64,000 bases of DNA from JBGPEQ01 sp050180895 (GCA_050180895.1 JBFXDS010000018.1:9734-73733), one strand, 5' to 3'; shown: positions 1 through 10,958, counted from the stretch's first letter. Made by a program: numbers and translations. The notes: generated by a model not told the origin, from the letters alone.

Positions 1-1
1 G

Positions 2-115
2 GCGCTGGCCGAGCGCTTCAAGCTGCCGGTCCATGCCATCGGCGTCGGCGAAGGCGCCGACGACCTCCGGGCGTTCGACGCAGAGAGCTTCGCCCGCTCG
101 CTGATGGGGCTGTGA
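2..115 (+). CDS. ftsY: FtsY, SRP receptor GTPase (C-terminal end only)
   Basis: This is the last 37 codons of a gene entering from the left edge. The translated tail contains LPVHAIGVGEGADDLRAFDA, the characteristic end of the FtsY G domain, and finishes ARSLMGL before TGA. FtsY is the membrane-associated GTPase that docks SRP-ribosome complexes at the Sec translocon. The rest of the protein lies outside the window, so the N-terminal acidic domain and GTPase motifs cannot be checked. Confidence 0.88.
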   Translation, partial: ALAERFKLPVHAIGVGEGADDLRAFDAESFARSLMGL

Positions 116-224
116 CCATGCGGGCCGCTGCGGTTTTCGTTTGGCGAGCGGGGCCGCTTCGGCCTAGAGTTCGGCGTCGCAGGGGAACGGCACACGCACT
201 CCGAAATGGAGCGGTCGAAAGAGT

Positions 225-1085
225 ATGGGGTCACCGCAATCATCACGCACATCCCGGACCATGGGCGGCAACGACGACAACGACAGCGGGCCGTGGCGCG
301 TCGCCCTGCGCCGGCTCGGGTTGCTGCAGGCCGAGAACGGCGCGACCCCGCGCCAACAGACTCCCATCCCGCCGGCCCGGACAGTGCGATTCGAGCCCAA
401 TAGCGAACGGCATCATCTCGGCTTCATGCAGCGCTATCTGCGGCCGGGCGACGCCGTCCTCGACATCGGCGCCAACACCGGCCAACGGGCGATTCCGGCG
501 GCCCGGCTGATCGGCCCGCCCGGCCGGGTCGATGCCTTCGAGCCGAGCCCGGCCATGCGCGCCGCCCTGATCGAGAATACCGCAGAGGCGAACCTGAAAT
601 CGGTCGTGGTCGTGCATGCGCTGATGGCCGGCGCCACCACCGGCCTCGGCCGCTTCGTCGACGGCACCAGCCGCTCGGGCCGGCGGCGGCCGCCGCTGCC
701 AGGCGAGCTGGCGACGCGCGTGCTCGGCATCGAGCAGCTGCGGCTCGACAAGTTCATCGGCAAGCGGCGCTACGTGCTGATGTATCTGGACATCGCCGGC
801 TGCGAGCTGAACGCGCTGCGGGGCACCGAAGGGCAGCTGGCGCAAGCGAACCCGCCGGCGCTTCTCATCGCCTTCGATCCCGCCCTGTCCGACTTCGGCG
901 CCACGCCGGAGATCATGGCCGACTGGCTCGACGACCGCGGCTACGAGCTGGCGGCCTACGACGCCGACCGCAACATGCTCGACTACCCCGAGGCGCCCTG
1001 GCGCCAGCGGCGGATCGTGCTGGCGATCGCGCGCAGCGCCCGCAACTTCGTCCTGCAGCGGCTCGCCGACACCGCGCATCCCTGA
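225..1085 (+). CDS. FkbM-family SAM-dependent methyltransferase
   Basis: A 286-residue protein with a class I methyltransferase core. The SAM-binding motif I is DAVLDIGANTGQ at about residues 78-89, followed by an acidic strand end (VDAFEPSPAMRAAL), and YVLMYLDIAGCELNALRG matches the FkbM signature (K/Y-x-D-x-x-G-x-E). FkbM-like enzymes O-methylate sugars, polyketides or lipids; the substrate here is unknown. A second in-frame ATG at 261 (MGGNDD) is a plausible alternative start because the first 12 residues are low complexity and neither start has a strong ribosome-binding site. The gene stands alone downstream of ftsY. Confidence 0.75.
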   Translation: MGSPQSSRTSRTMGGNDDNDSGPWRVALRRLGLLQAENGATPRQQTPIPPARTVRFEPNSERHHLGFMQRYLRPGDAVLDIGANTGQRAIPAARLIGPPGRVDAFEPSPAMRAALIENTAEANLKSVVVVHALMAGATTGLGRFVDGTSRSGRRRPPLPGELATRVLGIEQLRLDKFIGKRRYVLMYLDIAGCELNALRGTEGQLAQANPPALLIAFDPALSDFGATPEIMADWLDDRGYELAAYDADRNMLDYPEAPWRQRRIVLAIARSARNFVLQRLADTAHP

Positions 1086-1125
1086 CCGCTGCTGCTCCAT
1101 AATACGAGTGACTCACCCTCACCCT

Positions 1126-1220
1126 GTCCCTCTCCCGCGACGCGGGAGAGGGGACGCTGCAAAGGCGGCCGTTTTCGGTAGCCCCCTCGCCCGCGCAGCG
1201 GGAGAGGGTGGGGGCGAGGG
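1126..1220. repeat. Intergenic palindromes of the CCCTCTCCCGC type
   Basis: Two adjacent hairpins fill the gap between the FkbM-like gene and the next transporter. The first pairs CCCTCTCCCGCG (1128-1139) with CGCGGGAGAGGG (1141-1152) around a single-base loop. The second pairs CCCTCGCCCGC with GCGGGAGAGGG about 60 bp later, with one mismatch. A core of the same kind recurs at 46450-46492. No T-tract follows, so these look like dispersed palindromes rather than simple terminators. Confidence 0.7.
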
Positions 1221-1232
1221 TCCGCAGCGCTG

Positions 1233-2078
1233 ATGTCGCCGTTCGTCATTCTGCTCGTGCTGGCGGCGGCGGCGATGCACGCCGTCTGGAACGCCCTGGT
1301 CAAGGCCGGCAACGACAAGCTGGTCATGCAATGCCTGGTGATGTTCTTCGCCGGCGTGCCGGCCATCCCGTTCCTCGCTTTCCTGCCGCTGCCGGCGCCG
1401 GCCGCCTGGCCGTTCCTGGCGCTGTCGCTGGCGGTGCACGCGGTCTACTACGTGACCCTGATCAACGCCTACCGCTACGGCGCGCTGTCGCAGGTCTATC
1501 CGATCGCCCGCGGCGCGGCGCCGCTGATGATCGCGCTCGGCGCCTGGGCCTTCGCCGGCGAGGCGATGAGCGGCCTCGAATGGCTCGGCATCGCCGTCGC
1601 CTGCGCCGGCATCATGAGCCTGGCAGCACCCGGCGGCCTGCCGCGCGACGAGGAGGTCAAGGCCATCGGCTTCGCCCTGGCGACGGCCATCACCATCGCC
1701 CTCTACTCGCTGGCCGACGGCATCGGCGTGCGCCGCGCCGAGAACGCCCTCAGCTACATCATGTGGCTGCTCGCCCTCGATGCCGTACCCGTGCTGCTGG
1801 CGGGGCTGTGGCTGCGGCGCGGGCGCGTCGTCGCCAGCTTCCGGCCGCATCTGGCGCTGGCGGCGGCCGGCGGCCTGCTGTCGGCGCTGGGCTACGGCAT
1901 CGTCATCTGGGCCATGGAGCGGGCGCCGCTGGCGCATGTGTCGGCGCTGCGCGAGACCAGCGTGATCCTCGCCGCCATCATCGGCGCCACGCTGATGGGC
2001 GAAGGGTTCGGCCGCCGCCGCATCCTGGCCGCCGTCCTCGTGGCCGGGGGCAACGCGCTGCTGCACGCTGCCGGGTGA
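1233..2078 (+). CDS. EamA/DMT-superfamily transporter
   Basis: A 281-residue, very hydrophobic inner-membrane protein with about ten predicted membrane segments arranged as two EamA-like halves. It opens MSPFVILLVLAAAAMHAVWN, typical of the family, and carries the repeated glycine/alanine-rich helices plus the motif ALSQVYPIARGAAPL in the first half and HVSALRETSVILAAIIGA in the second. The family exports amino acids, metabolites or drugs; no substrate can be named. ATG at 1233 is the only sensible start. The gene is convergent with the NUDIX gene, and a long hairpin sits between them. Confidence 0.85.
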   Translation: MSPFVILLVLAAAAMHAVWNALVKAGNDKLVMQCLVMFFAGVPAIPFLAFLPLPAPAAWPFLALSLAVHAVYYVTLINAYRYGALSQVYPIARGAAPLMIALGAWAFAGEAMSGLEWLGIAVACAGIMSLAAPGGLPRDEEVKAIGFALATAITIALYSLADGIGVRRAENALSYIMWLLALDAVPVLLAGLWLRRGRVVASFRPHLALAAAGGLLSALGYGIVIWAMERAPLAHVSALRETSVILAAIIGATLMGEGFGRRRILAAVLVAGGNALLHAAG

Positions 2079-2080
2079 GC

Positions 2081-2147
2081 TGTGAGTTATGAGTTGTGAG
2101 CCACGAGCCGTAAGATAAGGCCCTCGACTCACAACTCATAACTCACA
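2081..2147. terminator. Perfect 20-bp inverted repeat between convergent genes
   Basis: TGTGAGTTATGAGTTGTGAG (2081-2100) is exactly complementary to 2128-2147. The 27-bp loop lies between the stop of the EamA gene (2078) and the stop of the NUDIX gene (2150). The position suits a bidirectional terminator, but the stem is AT-mixed, built of GAGTTRTGAG-like quasi-repeats and unlike the surrounding GC-rich DNA, so it may instead be a dispersed repeat. Confidence 0.6.
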
Positions 2148-2149
2148 AC

Positions 2150-2689
2150 TCAATAATCGCCGAACTCGCCGGCCGGGTTGCTGCGGGTGTGGAATTCGCG
2201 GCAGTCCACCGCCTCGCGATAGTGGCCGAGCGCCCAGCGGACGGAGGGAAAGGCGATCTCCGGCCAGGGAATGTCTGCCCAGCGGAACAAGCCGACCTCG
2301 GCGCTCTCCGGCCCGGCGGCAACCTCCGGCGAGACCAGCCGGGCGCGATAGATGACCTGCACCTGCGACAGCCGGGTGATGGTGTAGACGGCGAGCACGC
2401 CCTCGATCTCGATCTGGGCGCGCGCCTCCTCCCAGGCCTCGCGCAACGCGCCGTCGACGGTGGTCTCCTGCAGCTCGAGATAGCCGGCCGGCAGGGTCCA
2501 GAAGCCCTTGCGCGGATGGATGGCGCGCCGGCACAGCAGGATGCGATCCTCCCAGACGCAGACGGAGCCGACGACGACCTTGGGATTCTCGTACTGGATG
2601 AAGCCGCAATCGCCGCAGACCAGCCGCTCGCGATTGTCGCCCTCGGGCACGCGGCGCGTGAAGCCTCCCGGCGGTCCGGCCTGGGTCAT
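2150..2689 (-). CDS. NUDIX hydrolase with half zinc ribbon
   Basis: A 179-residue NUDIX hydrolase, expected to cleave a nucleoside-diphosphate-X substrate such as ADP-ribose or NAD(P)H-like compounds. The Nudix box G-x5-E-x7-REAWEE is complete in the central region (GYLELQETTVDGALREAWEE). The N terminus resembles the zf-NUDIX type (RRVPEGDNRERLVCGDCGF, then ENPKVVVG) but contains only one CxxC pair; the first pair usual in the family is absent. A stop codon two codons upstream of the ATG rules out a longer start. Substrate not predictable. Confidence 0.85.
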   Translation of the reverse strand: MTQAGPPGGFTRRVPEGDNRERLVCGDCGFIQYENPKVVVGSVCVWEDRILLCRRAIHPRKGFWTLPAGYLELQETTVDGALREAWEEARAQIEIEGVLAVYTITRLSQVQVIYRARLVSPEVAAGPESAEVGLFRWADIPWPEIAFPSVRWALGHYREAVDCREFHTRSNPAGEFGDY

Positions 2690-2739
2690 GCCCTAAAGGT
2701 GGCGCAGACGGCGCACGGAAACAAGCACGGACCGGACGC

Positions 2740-5700
2740 TCAAGTGCCGACGATAATGTCGGCAGCGGCTGTGCCGACCGTGATCGTATCGACCGTCGTC
2801 GCGGTCAGAGTGGCGACGGTGAGATCGAAAATCGCATCGTTGTTCGTATTCACTTTGACGTCCACGTTCGCCGCATTCTGGAAGAGATCGATCCGTCCGA
2901 TCCGATCGCCCACCAAGTTCAGCAGCGAATCGAACAGGGCGTCGAGATCGAGAATATCGCCATCGGCAAAGCCGTCGATGATGTCCTTGCCGTCGAGCTT
3001 GCTCGTATAGAGCACCGTATCGTTGCCGTCGCCGACATCGATCCGGTCGTTGCCGGCGCCGCCGGTCACCGTGTCGTTGCCTGCCCCGCCGCTCAGGGTG
3101 TTGGCGCCGGCGTTGCCGGTGATGATGTTGCCGAGCCCGTTGCCCGTCCCGGCGATCGCGCCCGCGCCGGTGAGCGTCAGGTTCTCGATGTCGCCAATGA
3201 CCGACGCGCTTGCAAGGCTGAACGCGATGGAACTTTGGACTGTATCGGTCCCCGAACCACCGGACTCGTCGATGATGTCGCCGAGGTTGTCGACCACATA
3301 GGTGTCGTTGCCGGCGCCGCCGATCATGGTGTCGACGCCGGTGCCGCCGTCGAGCGTGTCGCTGCCGCCGTTGCCCGTCAGCGTGTCGTCGCCGGCCAGG
3401 CCGCTCAGCTTGTTCGCCTGGCCGTTGCCCGTCAGCGCGTTGGCCAGCGTGTTGCCCGTGCCGTCGATCGCCGAGCTCCCGGTCAGCAACAGGTTCTCGA
3501 CATTGGCGCCCAGGATGTAGCTGGCCGAACTCTGCACCGTGTCGGTGCCGGCATTGGCCGCTTCCGTCACCACGTCCTTCGTCTCGTCGGCGATGTAGGT
3601 GTCGTCGCCCTTGCCGCCGATCAGCGTGTCGACGCCCTTGCCGCCGTCCAGGGTGTTGGCCGACTCGTTGCCCGTCAGCTTGTTCTTCAGGTCGTTGCCG
3701 GTGCCGTCGATGGCGCCGGCGCCGGTCAGCAATGTCAGGTTCTCCACGTTCGGATCGGCAAGGGTGTAGCTCGCTTCGCTCAGCACCGTATCCGTGCCGC
3801 CGCCGGCGACCTCGGTCACCACGTCGCCGCTGACATCGACCAGATAGGTGTCGTTGCCCTTGCCGCCCTCCATCGTGTCGACGCCGCCGCCGCCGTCCAG
3901 CTTNNNNNNNNNNCGCTCAGCACCGTATCCGTGCCGCCGCCGGCGACCTCGGTCACCACGTCGCCGCTGACATCGACCAGATAGGTGTCGTTGCCCTTGC
4001 CGCCCTCCATCGTGTCGACGCCGCCGCCGCCGTCCAGCTTATTGGCGCCGGCGTTGCCGACCAGCCGGTTGATGCCGGCCCCCGCGATGGCGTTGAGCGA
4101 CCCGCTGCCGAGCAATTCGATGTTCTCGATCCCCGCCAGCGTCATCAGGTTGATCGAGATCGTCGAACGCACCGTGTCGGTGCCGCCGCCGGTCTCGTCG
4201 ACCACGTCCTTGGCGTTGTCGACGACATAGATGTCGTTGCCGGCGCCGCCCTCCATCGAGTCGGCGCCCGCGCCGCCGTCCAGCAGATCATCGTCGGCGC
4301 CGCCGATCAGCGTATCGTTACCGCCCAGGCCGCTCAGCGTGTCGTCCCCGCCGCCGCCGGCGAGGGAATCGGCGGCCGCCGTGGCCGTGATGCGGTTGCC
4401 CGCCCCATTCGCCGAGAAGCTCACCGCCTTGCTGCCGGTGAAGGTGTAGTGCTCGATGCCGGTCAGCGGCGACGTCAGGGTGGATTGGTTGGTGCGCAGT
4501 TCGTCTCCGGCGCTGGCGCCTGTCTCGGTGACGACGTCGCCGGGGTTGTCCTGGATGTAGAGATCGTCGCCCTCGCCGCCGGCCATGCTGTCCGCCCCGG
4601 TGCCGCCGTCGAGCGTGTCGCTGCCGCCGTTGCCCGTCAGCGTGTCGTCGCCGGCCAGGCCGCTCAGCTTGTTCGCCTGGCCGTTGCCCGTCAGCGCGTT
4701 GGCCAGCGTGTTGCCCGTGCCGTCGATCGCCGAGCTCCCGGTCAGCAACAGGTTCTCGACATTGGCGCCCAGGATGTAGCTGGCCGAACTCTGCACCGTG
4801 TCGGTGCCGGCATTGGCCGCTTCCGTCACCACGTCCTTCGTCTCGTCGGCGATGTAGGTGTCGTCGCCCTTGCCGCCGATCAGCGTGTCGACGCCCTTGC
4901 CGCCGTCCAGGGTGTTGGCCGACTCGTTGCCCGTCAGCTTGTTCTTCAGGTCGTTGCCGGTGCCGTCGATGGCGCCGGCGCCGGTCAGCAATGTCAGGTT
5001 CTCCACGTTCGGATCGGCAAGGGTGTAGCTCGCTTCGCTCAGCACCGTATCCGTGCCGCCGCCGGCGACCTCGGTCACCACGTCGCCGCTGACATCGACC
5101 AGATAGGTGTCGTTGCCCTTGCCGCCCTCCATCGTGTCGACGCCGCCGCCGCCGTCCAGCTTGTTGGCGCCGGCGTTGCCGACCAGCCGGTTGATGCCGG
5201 CCCCCGCGATGGCGTTGAGCGACCCGCTGCCGAGCAGCTCGATGTTCTCGATCCCCGCCAGCACCGCCAAGATGGAGATCGTCGAGCGCACCGTGTCGGT
5301 GCCGCTGCCGCCGGTCTCGTCGACCACGTCCTTGGCGTTGTCGACGACGTAGATGTCGTTCCCGGCGCCGCCCTGCATGGTATCGACGCCGGCGCCGCCG
5401 TCGAGAAGGTCGGCATCCGCGCCGCCGGCGAGCGAATCGTTGCCCGCGCCGCCGCTCAGCGTGTCGTTTCCGGCGCCGCCGGAGAGCGTATCGTTTCCGG
5501 CCAGGCCGCTGAGACTGTTCGCCTTGCCGTTGCCCGTCAGCGCGTTGGCGAGGGTGTTGCCGGTGCCGTCGATCACCAGGGTTCCCGTCAGCTCCAGGTT
5601 CTCGACATTGGCGCCGAGGACGAAGCTGGCCGAACTCTGCACCCTGTCGATGCCCGAACCGGCGCCGGCGAGCTCGGTCACCACGTCCTTCGAATCGTCG

Positions 5701-6785
5701 ACGATATAGGTATCGTCGCCGGCGCCGCCGGCCATCTTGTCGATGCCAAGGCCGCCGTCGAGCGTGTCGCCGCCCGCGTCGCCGATCAAAGAATCGTTCC
5801 CCGCCCCGCCGGAGAGAAGGTTGTCCGCTTCATTGCCGGTGAGCGTGTCGTTGCCCTTGCCGCCGGCGGCGTTCTCGATGACGACGTTGTTGGCGATCGT
5901 GAAGCCGCCGATGATGCCGCTCACCCAGGAGACGAATCCGCCGGCATTCGGCCCGGCCAGCGGCGCGTCGTTGAGATTGATCGTGCAGGCCGCATCGATG
6001 TTGCCGGCGCTGATCTGGTCCATGCCGCCGGCGTCCCAGACGCAGGACCAGAAGGTGCCGAGGCCGTTCGAGTCCGGCAGCTCATAGGTCTGATCGCCGG
6101 TATTGAAGGCCATGTTGGCGCCGTACAGGCGCTGCAGCGCCGCGATGTCCAACGCCATCGGCGTGCCTTGCCAGCCGAACTGGTCCGCGGTCGCCGGCAC
6201 CAGGTTCCAGCCGTCATTGTAGGTCATCGTGGTCCAGATGCCCTGGTTCAGGCCGAAACTGCCGAGGGTGAACGGCCCGCCGACGCCGGGGAACCGGGTT
6301 GCACCGGGCTCGAGGCCGCCGTCGTGCGGATGCGCCAGGCCGAGGCCATGCCCGAGCTCGTGAATGATGGTGATGAAGCCGAAGCCGCCCTGATCGAGGG
6401 AGTTTTGCCAGGTCGAGTCGTCAGCGTTGAAGTAGCCGTAGATCGGGTTTTCGAAGGTCTCGTCGGGCACCTCGTGCGCGCCCAGGTCGCCGTCCAGAAA
6501 GACGCTGTCGACCCGCCACCAAGTGATGTCGGAGCTTTCGAAGCTTCCCGCTTCCTGGAACTCGAGATCGACGAAATTCTCGTAGAGCTGGACAGCGGTC
6601 CGGAATGCGTCCTTCTCCGATTCCAGCCAGGGCGAGCTGACACCGCCGTTCGTGCCGGGAATGACTCCCGGGTCGCCGAAGTAATAGTTAATGGGGCCGC
6701 CGTCCCATTTGGCGCCCCAGATGAGGGAATCCAGATAGGGGCTGCCGTAGCCGCTGCCCGGAACCGAGTCGTTCTGCGTCGCCAC
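2740..6785 (-). CDS. Serralysin-like (M10B) RTX metalloprotease, interrupted by assembly gap
   Basis: A secreted, calcium-binding zinc protease. Residues 1 to about 290 form the catalytic part: the zinc motif HELGHGLGLAH (His142, Glu143, His146, His152) and the Met-turn MTYND (Met187, Tyr189) define a serralysin-type metzincin. The rest is RTX sequence, many GGxGxDxLxGG-type nonapeptides alternating with longer VENLxLTG spacers, ending in an uncleaved hydrophobic tail (DTITVGTAAADIIVGT) as expected for type I secretion. No T1SS transporter genes are nearby and there is no Sec signal. Start is GTG at 6785 behind a GGAGG. A 10-N gap at 3904-3913 breaks the frame; removing the N run and one copy of the flanking 127-bp overlap gives a single 1302-residue frame. 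Confidence 0.88.
3338..3903. repeat. 566-bp exact repeat inside the RTX gene, copy 1
   Basis: This segment is identical, base for base as far as I compared it, to 4597-5162 in the same gene. Once the assembly gap is closed the two copies lie 1122 bp (374 codons) apart, so the protein contains an in-frame internal duplication of RTX blocks. Its right end coincides with the end of the sequence before the N run. Confidence 0.9.
3904..3913. other. Assembly gap (10 N) with duplicated 127-bp flanks
   Basis: Ten Ns separate two identical 127-bp stretches, 3777-3903 and 3914-4040. The match begins exactly at the first base after the Ns and ends exactly at the last base before them, the pattern of two contigs that overlap by one assembly k-mer but were padded instead of merged. 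Merging removes 137 bp and restores the reading frame. Confidence 0.93.
4597..5162. repeat. 566-bp exact repeat inside the RTX gene, copy 2
   Basis: Second copy of the 3338-3903 block. After 5162 the sequence diverges from the other copy by single substitutions (G at 5163 against A at 4041) but stays clearly homologous for over 100 bp, so the original duplication was longer than the part that is still identical. Confidence 0.9.
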
Positions 6786-7008
6786 GCCTGTCCTCCAGCA
6801 CCCACCGCGGCCCTGTGCGTGATCCCGGCTCCGTGGAGCCGGCCGCGCCGTCTTGTGCGGCGACTATAGCAGATTGCCCGGCCATGGACGACATCAGCGG
6901 CGGCGCGGCCGAACTCATTGATTTCGCGTGCATCCGCGGCGGTGCGCTTGGACTTGCCCAGGGCTTTCCCCTATGCTGCCGCGCTTTCGAAGGGGGTCTG
7001 CGGCACAG

Positions 7009-7770
7009 ATGATTCGCTGGAACTGGAGAGGAAAGGTCGAGCGGCGCCGCATCGTCGAAGTCGGCTGGATGGTCGATGCCGAGAAGGCCGGGTTCATCTA
7101 CGAGGCGCCCCGGCAATATCAACGCGCCGCGCCGCGGCCGCCTTCGACCAAGGCGGTCGGGTTCTGCCCGGCGGTGCTCGACTACGAGGCCCGCATCTTC
7201 GAGATTCCGTGCCCGTTCGACGTGCATCTGCGCCTCGCCCGCGACGCCGAGGGCAACCTGCAGGTGCAATATCCGCGCCCCAACGAAAGCACGTCGAACC
7301 CGCAATACATCAGCCGGCTGATCGTCACCTCGAGTCCGACCGAGTGGCGCGAGCCCGACAAGCCGGTGCTGCAGATCCTGACGCCCTATCGCTTCGTCGC
7401 CGACGAGCCAGTGTGGATGAACCAGCTGCCGCCGTTCTACCACTTCCGGCGGCCGCCGCTGCCCGGTCTGATGATCGGCGGCCGCTTCCCCATCCACGAC
7501 TGGCCGCGCGTGCTGAGCTGGGCCTTCGAATGGTACCGCACCGACAAGGACCTGATCCTCAAGCGCGGCGAGCCCTGGTTCTGCGTCCGCTTCGAGACCG
7601 ACGACCCGTCGCGGCAGGTGCGGCTGGTCGAGGCGGCCATGACTCCGGAGCTGGAGCAGTATCTCAAGGGCATGGACACGGTGACGCAGTATGTCAGCCG
7701 CACCTTCTCGCTGTTCCCCACGGCGCGGTCGCGGCGACCGAAGCAGCTGCTGACGAAGGTCCGGCGTTAA
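7009..7770 (+). CDS. Conserved-looking hypothetical protein
   Basis: A 253-residue soluble protein that I cannot assign to a family. It has no signal peptide or membrane segment, is rich in aromatic residues and proline, and has an ordered composition (for example PCPFDVHLRLARD, YHFRRPPLPGLMIGG, GEPWFCVRFET). An in-frame ATG at 6973 would add 12 residues; I prefer 7009 because an AAGGGGGT ribosome-binding site lies about 12 bp upstream. It is followed by a hairpin terminator and is not operonic with its neighbours. Function unknown. Confidence 0.7.
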   Translation: MIRWNWRGKVERRRIVEVGWMVDAEKAGFIYEAPRQYQRAAPRPPSTKAVGFCPAVLDYEARIFEIPCPFDVHLRLARDAEGNLQVQYPRPNESTSNPQYISRLIVTSSPTEWREPDKPVLQILTPYRFVADEPVWMNQLPPFYHFRRPPLPGLMIGGRFPIHDWPRVLSWAFEWYRTDKDLILKRGEPWFCVRFETDDPSRQVRLVEAAMTPELEQYLKGMDTVTQYVSRTFSLFPTARSRRPKQLLTKVRR

Positions 7771-7783
7771 CGCCAGGGGCGAG

Positions 7784-7810
7784 CGGTCTCTCCCTCTACG
7801 AAAGAGACCG
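7784..7810 (+). terminator. Hairpin terminator after the 7009-7770 gene
   Basis: CGGTCTCT (7784-7791) pairs with AGAGACCG (7803-7810) around an 11-base loop, 14 bp after the stop codon, followed by ACCGTTTAATGG. The short T run makes it a moderate intrinsic-terminator candidate. Confidence 0.6.
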
Positions 7811-8087
7811 ACCGTTTAATGGTAAGCGAATTGTTAAGGCCGGGGCGCCGCTTGTGCGTAACTAATCCTTAAATCCGGTTGCGTAAACTTTGTCAAATAC
7901 TCGGAAGATTTGCGCAGCTGCACGAGGATTGTTTGACCCCCATCGGGCATTTGTTAAGGTGGCCGCCGTCATGGCGACCATGCCGGCCTGTCCGATTATT
8001 TTTTCCCGCCGTCGCGTCGCACTGCGACGGGCGCGATCGCAACGTCGCCGCGGGGCGCGCGTCCGCGGCAGAAGATTGACGGCCCGC
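7811..8087. other. Intergenic region upstream of the DUF2336-kinase pair
   Basis: The 317-bp gap between genes (7771-8087) holds the terminator above and then a relatively AT-rich stretch (GTTAAGGCC, AACTAATCCTTAAATCC around 7830-7875) that is the likely promoter region for the downstream signalling genes. A short imperfect palindrome GTCGCACTGCGAC lies near 8013-8032. No convincing protein is encoded here. Confidence 0.4.
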
Positions 8088-9219
8088 ATGATGTCGACCA
8101 GCGACGATATCCGCTATCTCATCGGCCTCGCCCGCGACAAGTCCGTCGAGAGCCGCAAACGCCTGGTCGCCGTGGTCAGCGACATCTTCTTCTCCGATCA
8201 GGCGATCCTGACGGAGTACGAGCGCGCGCTCATCACGGACATCCTGCACAAGCTGATCTACGAGCTGGCGGTGCCGGTGCGGGAGGTGCTGTCGGCCCAC
8301 CTTGTCCGCAGCGAATCGATGCCCTCCAGCATGCTGCGCGCGCTGGCCGACGACGAGATCGAGATCGCGGCCCCCATCCTGCTCAACAACGAGGCGTTGC
8401 TCGACGTCGAGTTGATCGAGGTCGTGCGTCACCGCGCCCTCGAGCATCAGCTGATGCTGGCCATGCGCCGCACGCCGGTCGCCGTCGCGGCCGAGCCGGC
8501 TCTCGACGCCGGCGGCGGCGACCTGATCCAGGACCTGCTCGACGGCGGCGATACCAAACTGATCGACGTCACCATGGCCTACCTCATCGAGCAGAGCCGC
8601 GGCGTCGACAGCTTCCAGGAGCCCATCCTGCGCCGCGAGGATCTGAGCGAGCGGCTGGCCAAGAAGATGATCCTGTGGATCCTCGCGGCGCTGCGGCAGC
8701 ACATCCTCGACCGCTTCGACGTCGACCTGACGGCCCTCGACGACGGCATCGAGTCCGCGGCCGAGGAGCTGGCCGAGCGTCTCGGCGCCGAGCGCGACCG
8801 CCGGCGCGGCGACCGTGCCGGCGACCTGGCGACGGCGCTGAAGGCCGCCGGCCAGCTGACGGCGAGCCGATTGATCCAGGCGCTGCGACAGGGCGAAGTC
8901 TCGCTGTTCATCGCCATGCTCGCGCAGCTGACGGGCCTGCGCCTGCCGCTCGTCCGCCGGCTGCTGTTCGAGCCCGGCGGCGAGGGGCTGGTCGTGGCCT
9001 GCCGTGCGCTGGGCTTCGACAAGGCGATCGTCGCCTCGATCTTCCTGCTGTGCCGGCGCGCGCGCCCGGGCGATTGGGCCGCGGACCCTCGCGAGCTGTC
9101 GCGCGTGCTGGCCCTGTTCGACCGCGTCCAGCCGGCGGCGGCACACGCCGTGCTCGCGCGCTGGCGGCGCGACCCCGACTTCCTCTACGCCATCAAGACG
9201 GTGGAGGAGGCCAAGGTCG

Positions 9220-9236
<17 letters not shown>
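8088..9236 (+). CDS. DUF2336 domain-containing protein
   Basis: A 382-residue, helix-rich, leucine/alanine-rich soluble protein matching the alphaproteobacterial DUF2336 family. Recognisable features are the repeated helical hairpins (DKSVESRKRLVAVVSDIFFS near the start, then LRALADDEIEIAAPILLNN) resembling HEAT-like repeats, and the closing RWRRDPDFLYAIKTVEEAKV. Two tandem ATGs (8088, 8091) are possible starts; upstream in-frame sequence is low complexity. Its stop overlaps the start of the histidine kinase by 17 bp, so the two are translated together, which suggests a role in the same signalling path. Biochemical function is not known to me. Confidence 0.85.
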
Positions 9237-10788
<1,552 letters not shown>

Positions 10789-10842
10789 CGCAGGTTCAGA
10801 TTCCCAGGATGCGACTCGCCTCGACGGCATGACCGGGGTGCA

Positions 10843-10917
10843 TCCTTCGACAAGCTCAGGATGAGGGAAGATCTTCGTGGCACGAAGAACGTCCCTCATC
10901 CTGAGCTTGTCGAAGGA
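10843..10917. repeat. Palindromic repeat family A, copy 1
   Basis: TCCTTCGACAAGCTCAGGAT (from 10843, continuing to 10868) is the exact reverse complement of 10892-10917, a 26-bp stem. The loop contains a second hairpin, CTTCGTG/CACGAAG. It lies between the convergent kinase and pgk genes. Related copies are at about 12280, 26177 and 29987. Confidence 0.92.
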
Positions 10918-10958
10918 CGCAGGGAGGCAAACCCACAGTCCTTGAGGCAGCGCGCCGT

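Noticed and set aside
3300..5900. CRISPR-like or satellite array
   Set aside because: The repeats are in frame, imperfect and encode GGxGxD nonapeptides; there are no spacers of even size.
4449..6869. 806-codon open frame on the plus strand opposite the RTX gene
   Set aside because: It is the complement of repeated GC-rich RTX codons, with monotonous Val/Ala/Arg content and no family motif. The minus strand encodes a clear protease.
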